The position numbers and the translations under genes were made by a program. Shown here one piece after another: positions 8,967 to 16,902 of a stretch of 64,000 nucleotides of DNA. The stretch is taken from the NCBI GenBank assembly GCA_963579025.1, contig CAUZFZ010000025.1:21105-85104 (forward strand), written 5' to 3'. Within the stretch, counting starts at the first letter, position 1. Each line of letters begins with the position of its first letter. A model generated the notes under the pieces. That model saw only the letters and a program-made list of their open reading frames with translations, was not told the origin of the DNA and ran no database searches. This DNA comes from CAUZFZ01 sp963579025. GTDB taxonomy: Bacteria > Planctomycetota > Planctomycetia > Planctomycetales > Planctomycetaceae.

Positions 8967-9824
8967 TTACATCCGCGGCCGATCGCCTGGTCGTTCCAGC
9001 GAGTGAGGCTCGATGATCGCGTCATACATCTCCGGACGGCGGTCAGCGAGCCGATCGATTGCGTGCGTACCGGGGGATCGAACGACGCGTTTCATTCGCG
9101 ATCGTTCCGGATAGACGTCGGCGTAGAGGATGGTCTCCCCGTCAGCTTCGGCTGTTGCCAGAGTTGAACCGTCAGGGCCACAAATGCGGCTCAGCCCGAT
9201 GAATCGAAATCCGCGTTCTTCTCCGACACGGTTCGCCGCCGCGAAGTAGATTCCGTTTTCCATGGCTCGCGTGTTGAGTACATGACCGGCGACACATTCG
9301 GCACCCGGCGGCCAGTTGGTGGGCAGAGCGACCAGATCGGCACCCGCCAGCGCGAGACATCGAGATGACTCGGGAAACGCCGAGTCGTAGCAGATATTCA
9401 TGCCGATCCGCAGATCGCCAGTGTCGTGCGCGGCAAAGGGGCGGTCGCCGTAGCTGACATATCGGTCGACTCCGAGATACGGCAGATGCACCTTGCGGTA
9501 ACTGCCGACGACGCCGCGGGGGCCGGTGAGCACGGCTGCATTAAAGATATGATCAGCAGCCGCTTCGAGCATGCCAAACACCGCGAACATCTGCAGTTCC
9601 GCACACAAAGCGGTGATGCGGTCGGTTGCCGGTCCGGGAATCGCCTGCGCGAATGGGCGTGCCTCATCCAGGCTGTCAAAGCAGTAGCCAGTCACGGCAC
9701 ACTCAGGCAGCACAACCAGCTTCGCGCCGTTGGACGCTGCTTCCCGTATTCGCAGTTCCATTGCGGTCACGTTGGCATCGACTTCCGCAATCTGCACGTC
9801 CATCTGAACTGCGGCAATCTTCAT
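8967..9824 (-). CDS. Carbon-nitrogen hydrolase (nitrilase superfamily), cytoplasmic
   Basis: The start is set at the ATG at 9824 (MKIAAVQMDVQ), which has GAGG about six bases upstream; an in-frame ATG eight codons earlier is less likely. The 285-residue product has the Glu-Lys-Cys triad of the superfamily: Glu in LVVLPECAVTGY, Lys in GSYRKVHLPYLG and Cys in IGMNICYDSAFPE. It has no signal peptide and should act on an amide, carbamoyl or nitrile substrate in the cytoplasm; the exact branch (amidase, N-carbamoyl hydrolase, omega-amidase-like) cannot be decided from motifs. The short gap to the anti-sigma gene upstream does not by itself show a functional link. Confidence 0.85.
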   Translation of the reverse strand: MKIAAVQMDVQIAEVDANVTAMELRIREAASNGAKLVVLPECAVTGYCFDSLDEARPFAQAIPGPATDRITALCAELQMFAVFGMLEAAADHIFNAAVLTGPRGVVGSYRKVHLPYLGVDRYVSYGDRPFAAHDTGDLRIGMNICYDSAFPESSRCLALAGADLVALPTNWPPGAECVAGHVLNTRAMENGIYFAAANRVGEERGFRFIGLSRICGPDGSTLATAEADGETILYADVYPERSRMKRVVRSPGTHAIDRLADRRPEMYDAIIEPHSLERPGDRPRM

Positions 9825-9925
9825 CGGAATCCTCACCAGCGTGACCACAGGACGGACTTCGCACTGTTCACGCCAGAATAAGAGGTTCCGGCTGTCGGCA
9901 CCAGGAAATCATCCGGATGTGTTCT

Positions 9926-10726
9926 TCAGGCAGCGATGCCAGAGAAAGATCGCTGCAGATGTTCGAGGTCGGAGGGTTTGCCAGAAATCTTCACAAGGTA
10001 AACCACATTGCCTGCGCTCCAGGCAACGGCCACAAAACCGTCCGGCAGATACCGAAGCGTCGCGCTGGAAAACGACGACGCCGACGGCGGCGAATCCACA
10101 CGGTTTGCCGGGATCGCAGCAATGATTCCCGATACGTGCTCCAGCCGCCCTCGCTCCAGTGCGAAATCCTGTCGAACGACTTCGTGACCCGACTCACCAT
10201 CCAGGTCCTGCCCCTGCCTGGGCCATAGATACAAGTCGTTATTCGACCATCCAGCCGGAATCTGAAAGACGAACGACTCGTCGAAAGCCTCTGCATTGTC
10301 CAGTTGGATATCGATTCGCTGCAGCAAGTCCGCCACGCTGAACGACTCCTGACCGGAATCCCAGAACCACAGCGTCATTCCAATCGCGACGCTACAAGCG
10401 ACCGTCGCAGCCGCCAGGAACAACGTGCGGCGGCGCGGCCCCCGCTCCGCACTGGTCGTGACGATTGTCGATTCAGCAGACTCCTCGCCCTCTCCGGATT
10501 CCACCAGCGCGGAACTCATAAGCTCGGCACGCAGAGAATCAGGCACTGCGACGTCCTGAACAACTGCCGCGATCGCCGCATCGAATTCCTGCCGTGAAGC
10601 GAATTCCAGTCGACACGACTCGCACGAATCCAAGTGCGCACGCGACTCGGCGAACTCGGGCAATTCCAGATCGTCCGACTTCGGTCTGATGCAGTCCAGA
10701 AATTCCAGCGCCTTATGACAATCCAT
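9926..10726 (-). CDS. Zinc-finger anti-sigma factor with one transmembrane helix
   Basis: This 266-residue protein carries an N-terminal HLDSCESC motif, the HXXXCXXC zinc-binding core of the anti-sigma ZAS fold. One hydrophobic helix follows at about 101-121 (TLFLAAATVACSVAIGMTLW), then a ~140-residue outer domain with no recognised family. It lies 62 bases downstream of the ECF sigma gene, so it most likely binds and silences that sigma factor at the membrane and releases it on an envelope signal. A GGA-type ribosome binding site precedes the ATG. Confidence 0.85.
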   Translation of the reverse strand: MDCHKALEFLDCIRPKSDDLELPEFAESRAHLDSCESCRLEFASRQEFDAAIAAVVQDVAVPDSLRAELMSSALVESGEGEESAESTIVTTSAERGPRRRTLFLAAATVACSVAIGMTLWFWDSGQESFSVADLLQRIDIQLDNAEAFDESFVFQIPAGWSNNDLYLWPRQGQDLDGESGHEVVRQDFALERGRLEHVSGIIAAIPANRVDSPPSASSFSSATLRYLPDGFVAVAWSAGNVVYLVKISGKPSDLEHLQRSFSGIAA

Positions 10727-10788
10727 GGCTTTCCACTGGCTGGTGACTCGACTCCCGGCACAGGGAATCGACTCGGGTAAAGTAGGAC

Positions 10789-11268
10789 TCAGAAATCCTC
10801 AGGTGACATACGCTCACGCAGATGCTTCTTGCCCCGCGACAATCGACTCATGACAGTCCCGATGGGGACGTCCAGTTGTTCCGAAATCTCCCGGTAGCTC
10901 AACTCCTGAAAGTAAAACAGAACCAACACGGTCCGAAATTCCTCAGGCAACGTATCCAGTACGCTCTGCAGACCCGCACTATCGAGGGGCTGCAGACTGA
11001 CCTCATCCGAAACCGGTTCGCCAATCGCTTCCAGAGTCACCTCTGAATGGCTTCCCCGATCACGCAGACGTCGGCGGTAAAGATTTCTAACGATCATGAA
11101 CAACCATGCCCGGGCTTTATCTGGTTCACGCAGTGTGTCCAGCTTCCGCTGAGCGTCGAGATAGGTCTGCTGTGTGAGATCTTCAGCATCGGCCGCCTTG
11201 CCGGTCAGCCGAAAGGCAAACCGGTACAGCGACTCGTAGTGCTGTTCGACGAGCGTAGTGATCTCCAC
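10789..11268 (-). CDS. ECF RNA polymerase sigma-70 factor
   Basis: This 159-residue protein with a GTG start (MEITTLVEQHYESLYRFAFR) has sigma region 2 (FRLTGKAADAEDLTQQTYLDA, about 20-40; RAWLFMIVRNLYRRRLR) and region 4 (LPEEFRTVLVLFYFQELSYREI and VPIGTVMSRLSRGKKHLRER), but no region 3, as expected for ECF sigma factors. It directs RNA polymerase to an alternative promoter set. The paired membrane anti-sigma gene follows on the same strand. The longer open frame upstream has no better start. Confidence 0.9.
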   Translation of the reverse strand: MEITTLVEQHYESLYRFAFRLTGKAADAEDLTQQTYLDAQRKLDTLREPDKARAWLFMIVRNLYRRRLRDRGSHSEVTLEAIGEPVSDEVSLQPLDSAGLQSVLDTLPEEFRTVLVLFYFQELSYREISEQLDVPIGTVMSRLSRGKKHLRERMSPEDF

Positions 11269-11569
11269 AGCGGGCCAGTCCTGAGCTCGTTCCGTTGTGA
11301 TTGGGATGCATCGGGGACCTGCGATATTCCCCTAAACCCAAACAGTTTAGCGGTTTTCTGCGCGAGGACTCCACGTGGAGCGAGCGTTACCGTCTTGCAT
11401 GTGTACGTGTGATCAATCACTGAGAGTTAGCTGGATTGAACACACATCAACGGATACGAAATTGTGTGCAATCAGGACACATTCAGCGTCGTGTGCCCCT
11501 GACCTTTCACCCGTGCCATAACCTGGCGGAGCCCGGACCGATCCGTAGCGGAACTCTCCAGGAGTGAAG
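11269..11569. other. Non-coding stretch upstream of the ECF sigma gene
   Basis: No coding frame with family resemblance is seen. It should contain the promoter of the sigma/anti-sigma operon. A perfect 12-bp palindrome CTCCACGTGGAG lies near 11369-11380 and could be a binding site, but nothing else supports this. Confidence 0.35.
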
Positions 11570-11824
11570 TTGATAGGGGGTAGGGAAGAGTGGTTAGCTC
11601 TCCCCTCCCTCAGAACCGTACGTGCGGTTTTCCCGCATACGGCTCGTCAGTCAGTAGGTTGCCCGCAAGGGATTGAACGAAACGGCTGTGAGCATCCCGC
11701 AGGCTGCGAAACCCATGGCCCCTAAAGCAGTCGTTCGGCCAGCCAACCGTCCGGCTCTGCCGAAGTCGGTTCGGCCGATGACGTTTTGACAGCATCCGAC
11801 GCAGACACTCGCGTTCGCAATGCC
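11570..11824 (-). mobile_element. 3'-terminal remnant of a group II intron with maturase C-terminus
   Basis: On the minus strand, bases 11816 to 11658 translate to a peptide resembling the C-terminus of group II intron reverse transcriptase/maturase proteins (RRMLSKRHRPNR...WPNDCFRGHGF and AHSRFVQSLAGN). Directly after it comes a domain V-like hairpin (11613-11645) and a domain VI-like stem (about 11575-11608, ending CTACCCCCTATC). In intact introns the encoded protein ends just before domain V, exactly this order. Everything 5' (RT domain and RNA domains I-III) is missing, replaced by the TTCGATA repeat, so the element is dead. Confidence 0.7.
11613..11645 (-). ncRNA. Group II intron domain V hairpin (remnant)
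   Basis: The minus strand reads GAGCCGTATGCGG, a GAAA-type tetraloop region, then CCGCACGTACGGTTC. This is the characteristic ~33-nt domain V of bacterial group II introns: outer stem GAGCCGTA/TACGGTTC, an internal bulge, and a capped inner stem. It is the most conserved part of the ribozyme core; here it is isolated and cannot splice alone. Confidence 0.7.
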
Positions 11825-11832
11825 TGGCGGCA

Positions 11833-11946
11833 CGAATATCGAATGTCGAACAAGGAATGTCGAAGTCCGAAGTGAAGCACTTCATCATTCGAACTTCCTT
11901 GTTCGATATTCGATATTCGATATTCGATATTCGATATTCGATATTC
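11833..11946. repeat. Palindromic element with six TTCGATA tandem copies
   Basis: The left arm starting at 11833 (CGAATATCGAATGTCGAAC...) is inverted from about 11889 with only a few mismatches over about 32 bases, so the transcript could fold into a long hairpin. The right arm runs into six perfect tandem copies of the 7-mer TTCGATA (11902-11943). Elements of this kind recur in planctomycete genomes and give spurious repetitive ORFs. It abuts the truncated intron. Confidence 0.8.
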
Positions 11947-12252
11947 ACTGCGAAACGCCAGCGACAACATGTTGGTCGATCCCAGGATCGACGGGCATCG
12001 GGCGAACCGGATCGTTCCATCGCAGAACGATGAAATGAGTTGCGTACCGACCGAACTCGTCTCTGCAGCAGACGCCACGACGGATTTCAGAAAAATCCAG
12101 GAACGGGTGTCAGGTTCTCGCTTCGGCTCTCGCTTTTCAGACAGCGGACAGACGTCTGACTCACTTCACAACACTGACCCGCTCCGCAATTCCGCGAGAG
12201 ATGCTCGGGTCGGCGACCTCACTTCTGTCTTTTCTGTCTGAGGAGCTGTGCG

Positions 12253-13482
12253 ATGAAATCGATGAACGTAAAGAAACTGTCACGACTTCTGCAACGAGTG
12301 TGCCGATTCGGTCCGAAGCGACGCAAGGAGCGCACGGCGTACCGCGGGTTTGAAAGACTGGAACAACGACTGCTGCTGACGGTCGCCGTCGAGCAGGCAG
12401 CCATGCTCGACGGACCGCAGGCACGAATCGTCAACGGGGCTGAGACGAACGATTACGAGGCCGTCGGGCTTGTTAACGGCGGTTGCACAGGAACACTGAT
12501 CAGCCCGACGCATGTGCTGACGGCCGCTCATTGTGTGGAGGGCGTCAGCAACACGGGCAGCACTTTTGTCGTCAACGGGCAAACCTACAACACCGTCAAC
12601 ATCACGGTTCACCCGCAGTACAACGCGAATCAGTTCGATGTTGGCTACGACGTCGCCATCATGGAATTGAGCCGGCCCGTGTCCGGTGTGCAGCCGATGG
12701 AGATCATGCGGCAGGCTCCAAATGTGGGCGATACGCTGACACTGGTCGGATTCGGTGAGGGTGGAACGAGCACGAATCCACTGCATGATTTCGGAACGAA
12801 GCGAGTCGGCGAAACTCCGATCGACGAAGTCACCCAGAATCACATCATCTGGAACTTCGACAGCCACAGCGAAAGCAATACGGCTCCCGGTGATTCCGGC
12901 GGTCCGGCATTCGTCACGATCAACGGGCAACAGTTTATCGCCGGTATCACGTCTGGCGGTGACGGGGACGCTCACACGCTGGGCGATCGTTCCTTCGACA
13001 CCCGCGTGGATACGCTGTCGAGCTGGATCGACGGCGTGGTTGGTGACACCGACACGAACCTGGATCCCGACCCCACACCGGACCCGGATCCCACACCTGA
13101 CCCCGACCCGACGCCCGATCCAGATCCAACTCCCGACCCCGATCCGCTGCCGGATCCGGGCGATGACGACGGCGGCGGTGACTTCCCGACCGACGACGGA
13201 TACGACGATGAGTTCGAAGACGACTTCGACGACGACTGGTATCCCGACGATGATTGGTATCCGGAAGACGGTTTTGGCGACGACTTCGATGATGATTTCG
13301 ATGACTGGGGCGACGACTGGTACGAAGATGACGGCGTCTGGGATGACTTCGACGACTGGTACGCAGACGACGGATTCGAAGACGACTACGAAGACGACTG
13401 GCTGGACTCCGACGATGTGGATGACGCGATGTCCGACATGGACTGGTGGGACATGGCGTTTGGTTTCGGGAGCTGGTTCTGA
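12253..13482 (+). CDS. Secreted trypsin-like serine protease with LEPR-type motif and acidic Trp/Tyr-rich tail
   Basis: This 409-residue protein has a strong ribosome binding site (GAGGAG, eight bases before ATG). The basic N-terminus ends with GFERLEQRLLLTV, a variant of the planctomycete LEPR-xLL export motif. The protease domain (about 58-257) starts RIVNGAE and holds the full triad: His in LTAAHC, Asp in YDVAIMEL and Ser in PGDSGGPA. A proline linker follows (repeats of DPDPTP), then a ~100-residue tail made almost only of Asp, Glu, Trp, Tyr, Phe and Gly (units such as DDDWYP, DDFDDW). The tail resembles no domain I know; its charge suggests cation binding or surface attachment. A strong terminator hairpin follows the stop. 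Confidence 0.88.
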   Translation: MKSMNVKKLSRLLQRVCRFGPKRRKERTAYRGFERLEQRLLLTVAVEQAAMLDGPQARIVNGAETNDYEAVGLVNGGCTGTLISPTHVLTAAHCVEGVSNTGSTFVVNGQTYNTVNITVHPQYNANQFDVGYDVAIMELSRPVSGVQPMEIMRQAPNVGDTLTLVGFGEGGTSTNPLHDFGTKRVGETPIDEVTQNHIIWNFDSHSESNTAPGDSGGPAFVTINGQQFIAGITSGGDGDAHTLGDRSFDTRVDTLSSWIDGVVGDTDTNLDPDPTPDPDPTPDPDPTPDPDPTPDPDPLPDPGDDDGGGDFPTDDGYDDEFEDDFDDDWYPDDDWYPEDGFGDDFDDDFDDWGDDWYEDDGVWDDFDDWYADDGFEDDYEDDWLDSDDVDDAMSDMDWWDMAFGFGSWF

Positions 13483-13514
13483 TCGGATCTGCTGACCGCA
13501 TTCGTGCCCTTTTT

Positions 13515-13560
13515 GAGGCCACCGCAGACTCGCCGACCGACGAGACTCTGCGGTGGCCTC
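13515..13560 (+). terminator. Terminator-like hairpin after the protease gene
   Basis: GAGGCCACCGCAGA (13515-13528) is perfectly inverted as TCTGCGGTGGCCTC (13547-13560), a 14-bp GC-rich stem that can be extended by CTCG/CGAG towards the loop. It starts 32 bases after the protease stop. A U-run is weak, so termination may need help or may work on both strands. Confidence 0.65.
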
Positions 13561-13593
13561 GATCTTTGCGCGAATCAGTCGTTCCAAGCGTCG

Positions 13594-13666
13594 GGTAGCC
13601 GAAGTCGCCAGACTTTGGACAGGTTGCAATACCGTGAGAATCCAAACTCTGGCGAGTTCGGCTACC
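13594..13666. repeat. REP-like hairpin with 26-base arms
   Basis: The arms GGTAGCCGAAGTCGCC... (13594-13619) and its near-exact inverse (13641-13666) pair over 26 bases with two mismatches, around a 21-base loop. It lies between the terminator and the methyltransferase gene and looks like a dispersed palindromic repeat. Confidence 0.65.
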
Positions 13667-13728
13667 AGACCTTGTCTGATACAACGAGCGCCATTCGACC
13701 GAACGGCTGATACCTGGAAGAGCAGTTG

Positions 13729-14442
13729 ATGGCGATCAATTTGCAGCACCGCGACCGACAACCAGAGCTGATGGACGATCCCGCACTGGACGAGTTGCAG
13801 CACCGACACGCACTGCGAGGGCTGCGGAGGGTCAACTCTTTCAGTCGCAGCACAGCGATCCTGTGGCCGGCGATCACGGCTGTGGCGCAGCAACTCGCGG
13901 GACAACCCGTGAGGATTCTTGACATCGCAAGCGGCGGCGGTGACCTCGCTGTGGGGCTCGCTGAGCGGGGGCGGCGAACGGGAATCAACCTGGATATTCA
14001 CGGTTGCGATATCAGTCCACTGGCCGTGCAGCATGCCACCGAGTTGGCTGTCCAACATCAACTCGACAACGTTCAGTTTCTGACAGTCGATGCCATCCAC
14101 GGAACGCTCGACGGGCCTTACGACATCGTGATGTGCTCGCTGTTTCTGCACCACCTGCCGGAAGACGAGGCCCGCTGTCTGCTTAAGCGAATGAAGGAAC
14201 TGGCGTCACAGCGGGTTCTGATCAACGATCTCAGACGGACTCGTGCGGGCTACGTTCTGGCGTGGCTTGGCTGTCGTTTACTGACGCGGTCACCGATCGT
14301 TCATGTCGACGGTCCGCTGTCCGTGCGCGCGGCCTTCTCGCTGGACGAAGTGCGTCAACTCGCAGAAGAATGCGGCCTCTCCGGCGCGACGCTGACGACG
14401 CACTGGCCGCAGCGGTTTCTCCTGGACTGGAGGCCGTCATGA
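13729..14442 (+). CDS. Class I SAM-dependent methyltransferase of the type III PKS cluster
   Basis: This 237-residue protein starts at the ATG at 13729; a TTG one codon earlier is also possible. It has motif I VRILDIASGGGDLAVGLAER (61-80), an acidic motif II GCDISPLAV, and the post-motif YDIVMCSLFLHHLPEDEA, typical of ubiquinone/menaquinone-type methyltransferases. It probably methylates a small phenolic or polyketide product. The stop overlaps the next gene's ATG in ATGA (14439-14442), so it is translationally coupled to the FAD oxidoreductase, and a type III polyketide synthase follows. The three together form a compact biosynthetic operon. Confidence 0.85.
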   Translation: MAINLQHRDRQPELMDDPALDELQHRHALRGLRRVNSFSRSTAILWPAITAVAQQLAGQPVRILDIASGGGDLAVGLAERGRRTGINLDIHGCDISPLAVQHATELAVQHQLDNVQFLTVDAIHGTLDGPYDIVMCSLFLHHLPEDEARCLLKRMKELASQRVLINDLRRTRAGYVLAWLGCRLLTRSPIVHVDGPLSVRAAFSLDEVRQLAEECGLSGATLTTHWPQRFLLDWRPS

Positions 14443-15698
14443 CGAACCGGACGGTTACTTCAATCGAACGCACGCTGAACGTAGAAGCGGCCGCTTCGCG
14501 GGAATGGGATGTCGTTGTTATCGGGGCTGGTCCCGCGGGAGCGCTGGCTGCGACTCTGCTGGCTCGACACGGCCTGAGCACACTATTGATCGAGCGAAAG
14601 TCGTTTCCGCGATACAAAATCTGCGGTGCTTGTTTGAATCCTCAGAGTCTGGCTGTGTTACGTAGTGTCCAGCTTGAACACACTGCCGCGTCGGCTGTTG
14701 CCTTGAGCGGGTTTCATCTGCAGTCGAGGGGCAGGACGCTGAATCTGGACCTGCCCGGAAGCGTGTCGATTTCCCGAGAACGATTTGATGCGGAACTGGT
14801 TCGCGCGGCGATCGACGCGGGGGCGTCATTTCTCTGTGAGTGCAGCGCCAAGGTGCTGCCGTCGACATCCGATGCGGACCTGAAGTTGTTTCCGGTGCCA
14901 TTTCGATGCGTCGAGATCAAGCCCGATAGTGCAGAGCCACAAGTCGTGCGAGCTGCGGTGGTCGTTGCGGCCGACGGGCTGAGCCATAGTTGTGTGGCTG
15001 GACTTGATGGATTCCTGCCGACCGTCGAAGCCGCGTCCCGCATTGGAGCCGGAGCCGTCGCGTCGGAGGCCCCGTCGTTCTACCAACCCGGCCGTATCTA
15101 CATGTCGGTGGGACACGGCGGGTATGTCGGACTGGTGCGGCTTGAAGATCAGCGACTGAATATCGCGTCTGCACTGGACGCGAAGCATGTCCGGGACTGC
15201 GGCAGTCTGGCGGAAGCGGCCAGACGAATCGTGGTATCCGCGGGCTTTCCAGACTTCGAGGCTCTCTCGGATGATTCCGCATCAGACTGGCACGGCACAC
15301 CGGCGCTGACACGTTCGACTTATCCACTGGCAGCTCAGCGGTTGTTTGTCATTGGAGATGCCGCCGGGTATGTGGAGCCGTTTACCGGCGAGGGCATCGC
15401 GTGGGCGCTGGCGTCGGCTCAGTCAGTTGTGCCCCTTGTTCAATGTGCGTGCCAGCGTTGGGACAGTTTGCTGGAACGCACGTGGCAGAGTGACTGGATG
15501 CAGGCGGTCGGTCGTCATCAGTTGTGGTGTCGGAGACTGGCTCGGCTGTTGCGACATCCCGCTGCAGTCGCGATGGTCACGCGGGTGGTTTCGACGTGTC
15601 CCTGGCTGGCAGGTCCCGTGATGAGAACACTGAATCAGATACCGAAGTCGGCCGACGCGTCGCTTCCATCTTCAACGACCGCCAGGAAGGCGGGATAA
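14439..15698 (+). CDS. FAD-dependent oxidoreductase (geranylgeranyl reductase-like)
   Basis: The start is the ATG at 14439 overlapping the methyltransferase stop; the frame is open earlier but only inside that gene. The 419-residue product has the FAD-binding motif DVVVIGAGPAGALAATLL (24-41), the family element FPRYKICGACLNP near residue 60, and the second FAD motif VIGDAAGYVEPFTGEGIAWA (about 305-325). These mark the geranylgeranyl-reductase/halogenase-like group of flavoproteins, which act as reductases, hydroxylases or dehydrogenases on hydrophobic substrates. No halogenase signature (WxWxIP) was seen. It probably oxidises or reduces the polyketide made by the next gene. Confidence 0.85.
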   Translation: MTNRTVTSIERTLNVEAAASREWDVVVIGAGPAGALAATLLARHGLSTLLIERKSFPRYKICGACLNPQSLAVLRSVQLEHTAASAVALSGFHLQSRGRTLNLDLPGSVSISRERFDAELVRAAIDAGASFLCECSAKVLPSTSDADLKLFPVPFRCVEIKPDSAEPQVVRAAVVVAADGLSHSCVAGLDGFLPTVEAASRIGAGAVASEAPSFYQPGRIYMSVGHGGYVGLVRLEDQRLNIASALDAKHVRDCGSLAEAARRIVVSAGFPDFEALSDDSASDWHGTPALTRSTYPLAAQRLFVIGDAAGYVEPFTGEGIAWALASAQSVVPLVQCACQRWDSLLERTWQSDWMQAVGRHQLWCRRLARLLRHPAAVAMVTRVVSTCPWLAGPVMRTLNQIPKSADASLPSSTTARKAG

Positions 15699-15709
15699 GG
15701 GGCGCCACG

Positions 15710-16810
15710 ATGGCTCTGGTCATACGCGGTCTGGGAACAGCAACTCCCGAGCATTCGATTTCTCAGTCAGACCTGGCCGAAATGGCGAGCGCGTTCTGTT
15801 GCAGCACGCCTCAACAGACGAAGCTCCTGCCGGCGCTGTACCGTCGTACTGGAGTTCGAACGCGGCACAGTGTCATCCTTGACTCGTCAACGAACGGCGC
15901 CGCGGCACGACAGACGTTTTATCGGGACGCGCGAAACGCGGACGATGCCGGACCGACGACGTCCGTGCGCATGAACCGGTACGCTGCCGAAGCTGGCCCA
16001 CTGGCAGAAGCCGCGGCAAGACGGGCGATCGATCAGGCGGCGATCGATCCAGCAGCGGTGACGCATCTCATTACGGTCTCGTGCAGCGGATTCAATGCGC
16101 CCGGTTATGACATTTCGCTCGTGCAGCAACTGCCGCTGTCGCCAGGTGTCGAACGAACTCACGTCGGATTCATGGGCTGTCACGGTGCATTGAATGGCCT
16201 GCGAGTAGCCCGCGCATTTGTGGAAGCCGACCCGCATGCGGTCGTCCTGCTGTGTGCCGTCGAACTGTGCAGCCTGCATCAGCAGTACGGCTGGAATCCG
16301 CAACAGGTTGTCGCAAACGCACTGTTCGCCGACGGAGCCGCCGCTGTCGTTGCGACTGCAGACACCATCGACAGAAGCGATGACCAAACGACAAAGCTGA
16401 TCGGAAACGGATCCTGCATTCTGCCCGACTCGCAGGACTACATGAGCTGGCGGATTCAGGATCACGGCTTCGAAATGACGCTCTCGCCCCAGCTTCCAGA
16501 TCTGATTCGCCGTTCACTCAAACCCTGGTTGGCCGAATGGTTGAGCAGTTTCGACCTGACCACAGATCAGGTCCCCACCTGGGCGATTCATCCAGGCGGC
16601 CCCCGCGTGCTTTCGTCGACTGGGCAGGCGCTGAGTTTATCCGACGAACAGCTCGAACCATCCAGGCGTGTTCTCGCCGAGTACGGCAACATGTCATCAC
16701 CGACGGTCCTGTTCATCCTTGAGCAACAGCGACAGCGGAACATGACTGGCCCGTGTATTCTGCTGGGCTTCGGTCCCGGCATCACAATCGAAGCGGCGTT
16801 GCTGCAATAA
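15710..16810 (+). CDS. Type III polyketide synthase (chalcone/stilbene synthase family)
   Basis: This 366-residue protein has an ATG 11 bases after the oxidoreductase stop, with an AAGGGG ribosome binding site. The catalytic triad of type III PKS is visible: Cys157 in GFMGCHGALNGLRVA, His294 in WAIHPGGPRVL and Asn327 in EYGNMSSPTVLFIL. The closing GFGPG loop is also present (LLGFGPGITIEAALL). Such homodimeric enzymes extend an acyl-CoA starter with malonyl-CoA units and cyclise the chain to pyrones, resorcinols or phloroglucinols. Starter and product cannot be read from the sequence. The operon context with a methyltransferase and a flavoenzyme suggests a methylated, redox-tailored aromatic or pyrone. 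Confidence 0.92.
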   Translation: MALVIRGLGTATPEHSISQSDLAEMASAFCCSTPQQTKLLPALYRRTGVRTRHSVILDSSTNGAAARQTFYRDARNADDAGPTTSVRMNRYAAEAGPLAEAAARRAIDQAAIDPAAVTHLITVSCSGFNAPGYDISLVQQLPLSPGVERTHVGFMGCHGALNGLRVARAFVEADPHAVVLLCAVELCSLHQQYGWNPQQVVANALFADGAAAVVATADTIDRSDDQTTKLIGNGSCILPDSQDYMSWRIQDHGFEMTLSPQLPDLIRRSLKPWLAEWLSSFDLTTDQVPTWAIHPGGPRVLSSTGQALSLSDEQLEPSRRVLAEYGNMSSPTVLFILEQQRQRNMTGPCILLGFGPGITIEAALLQ

Positions 16811-16902
16811 ATGTGTTTCAAGAGCATGCAGGCCGGTCCTCAAGGTTGACGCCGCACTTGCTCCTGCCTGCTCGAAAGCGCAGACACTCATTCGAGGTAA
16901 TC

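Noticed and set aside
11902..11943. Possible CRISPR-like or microsatellite array (TTCGATA x6)
   Set aside because: The units are 7 bases with no spacers, so it is not CRISPR; it is part of a palindromic dispersed element.
12280..14154. Minus-strand open frame of 624 codons
   Set aside because: It lies antisense to the protease and methyltransferase genes; its length comes from the biased Asp/Pro codons of the protease tail, and it shows no motifs or start signal.
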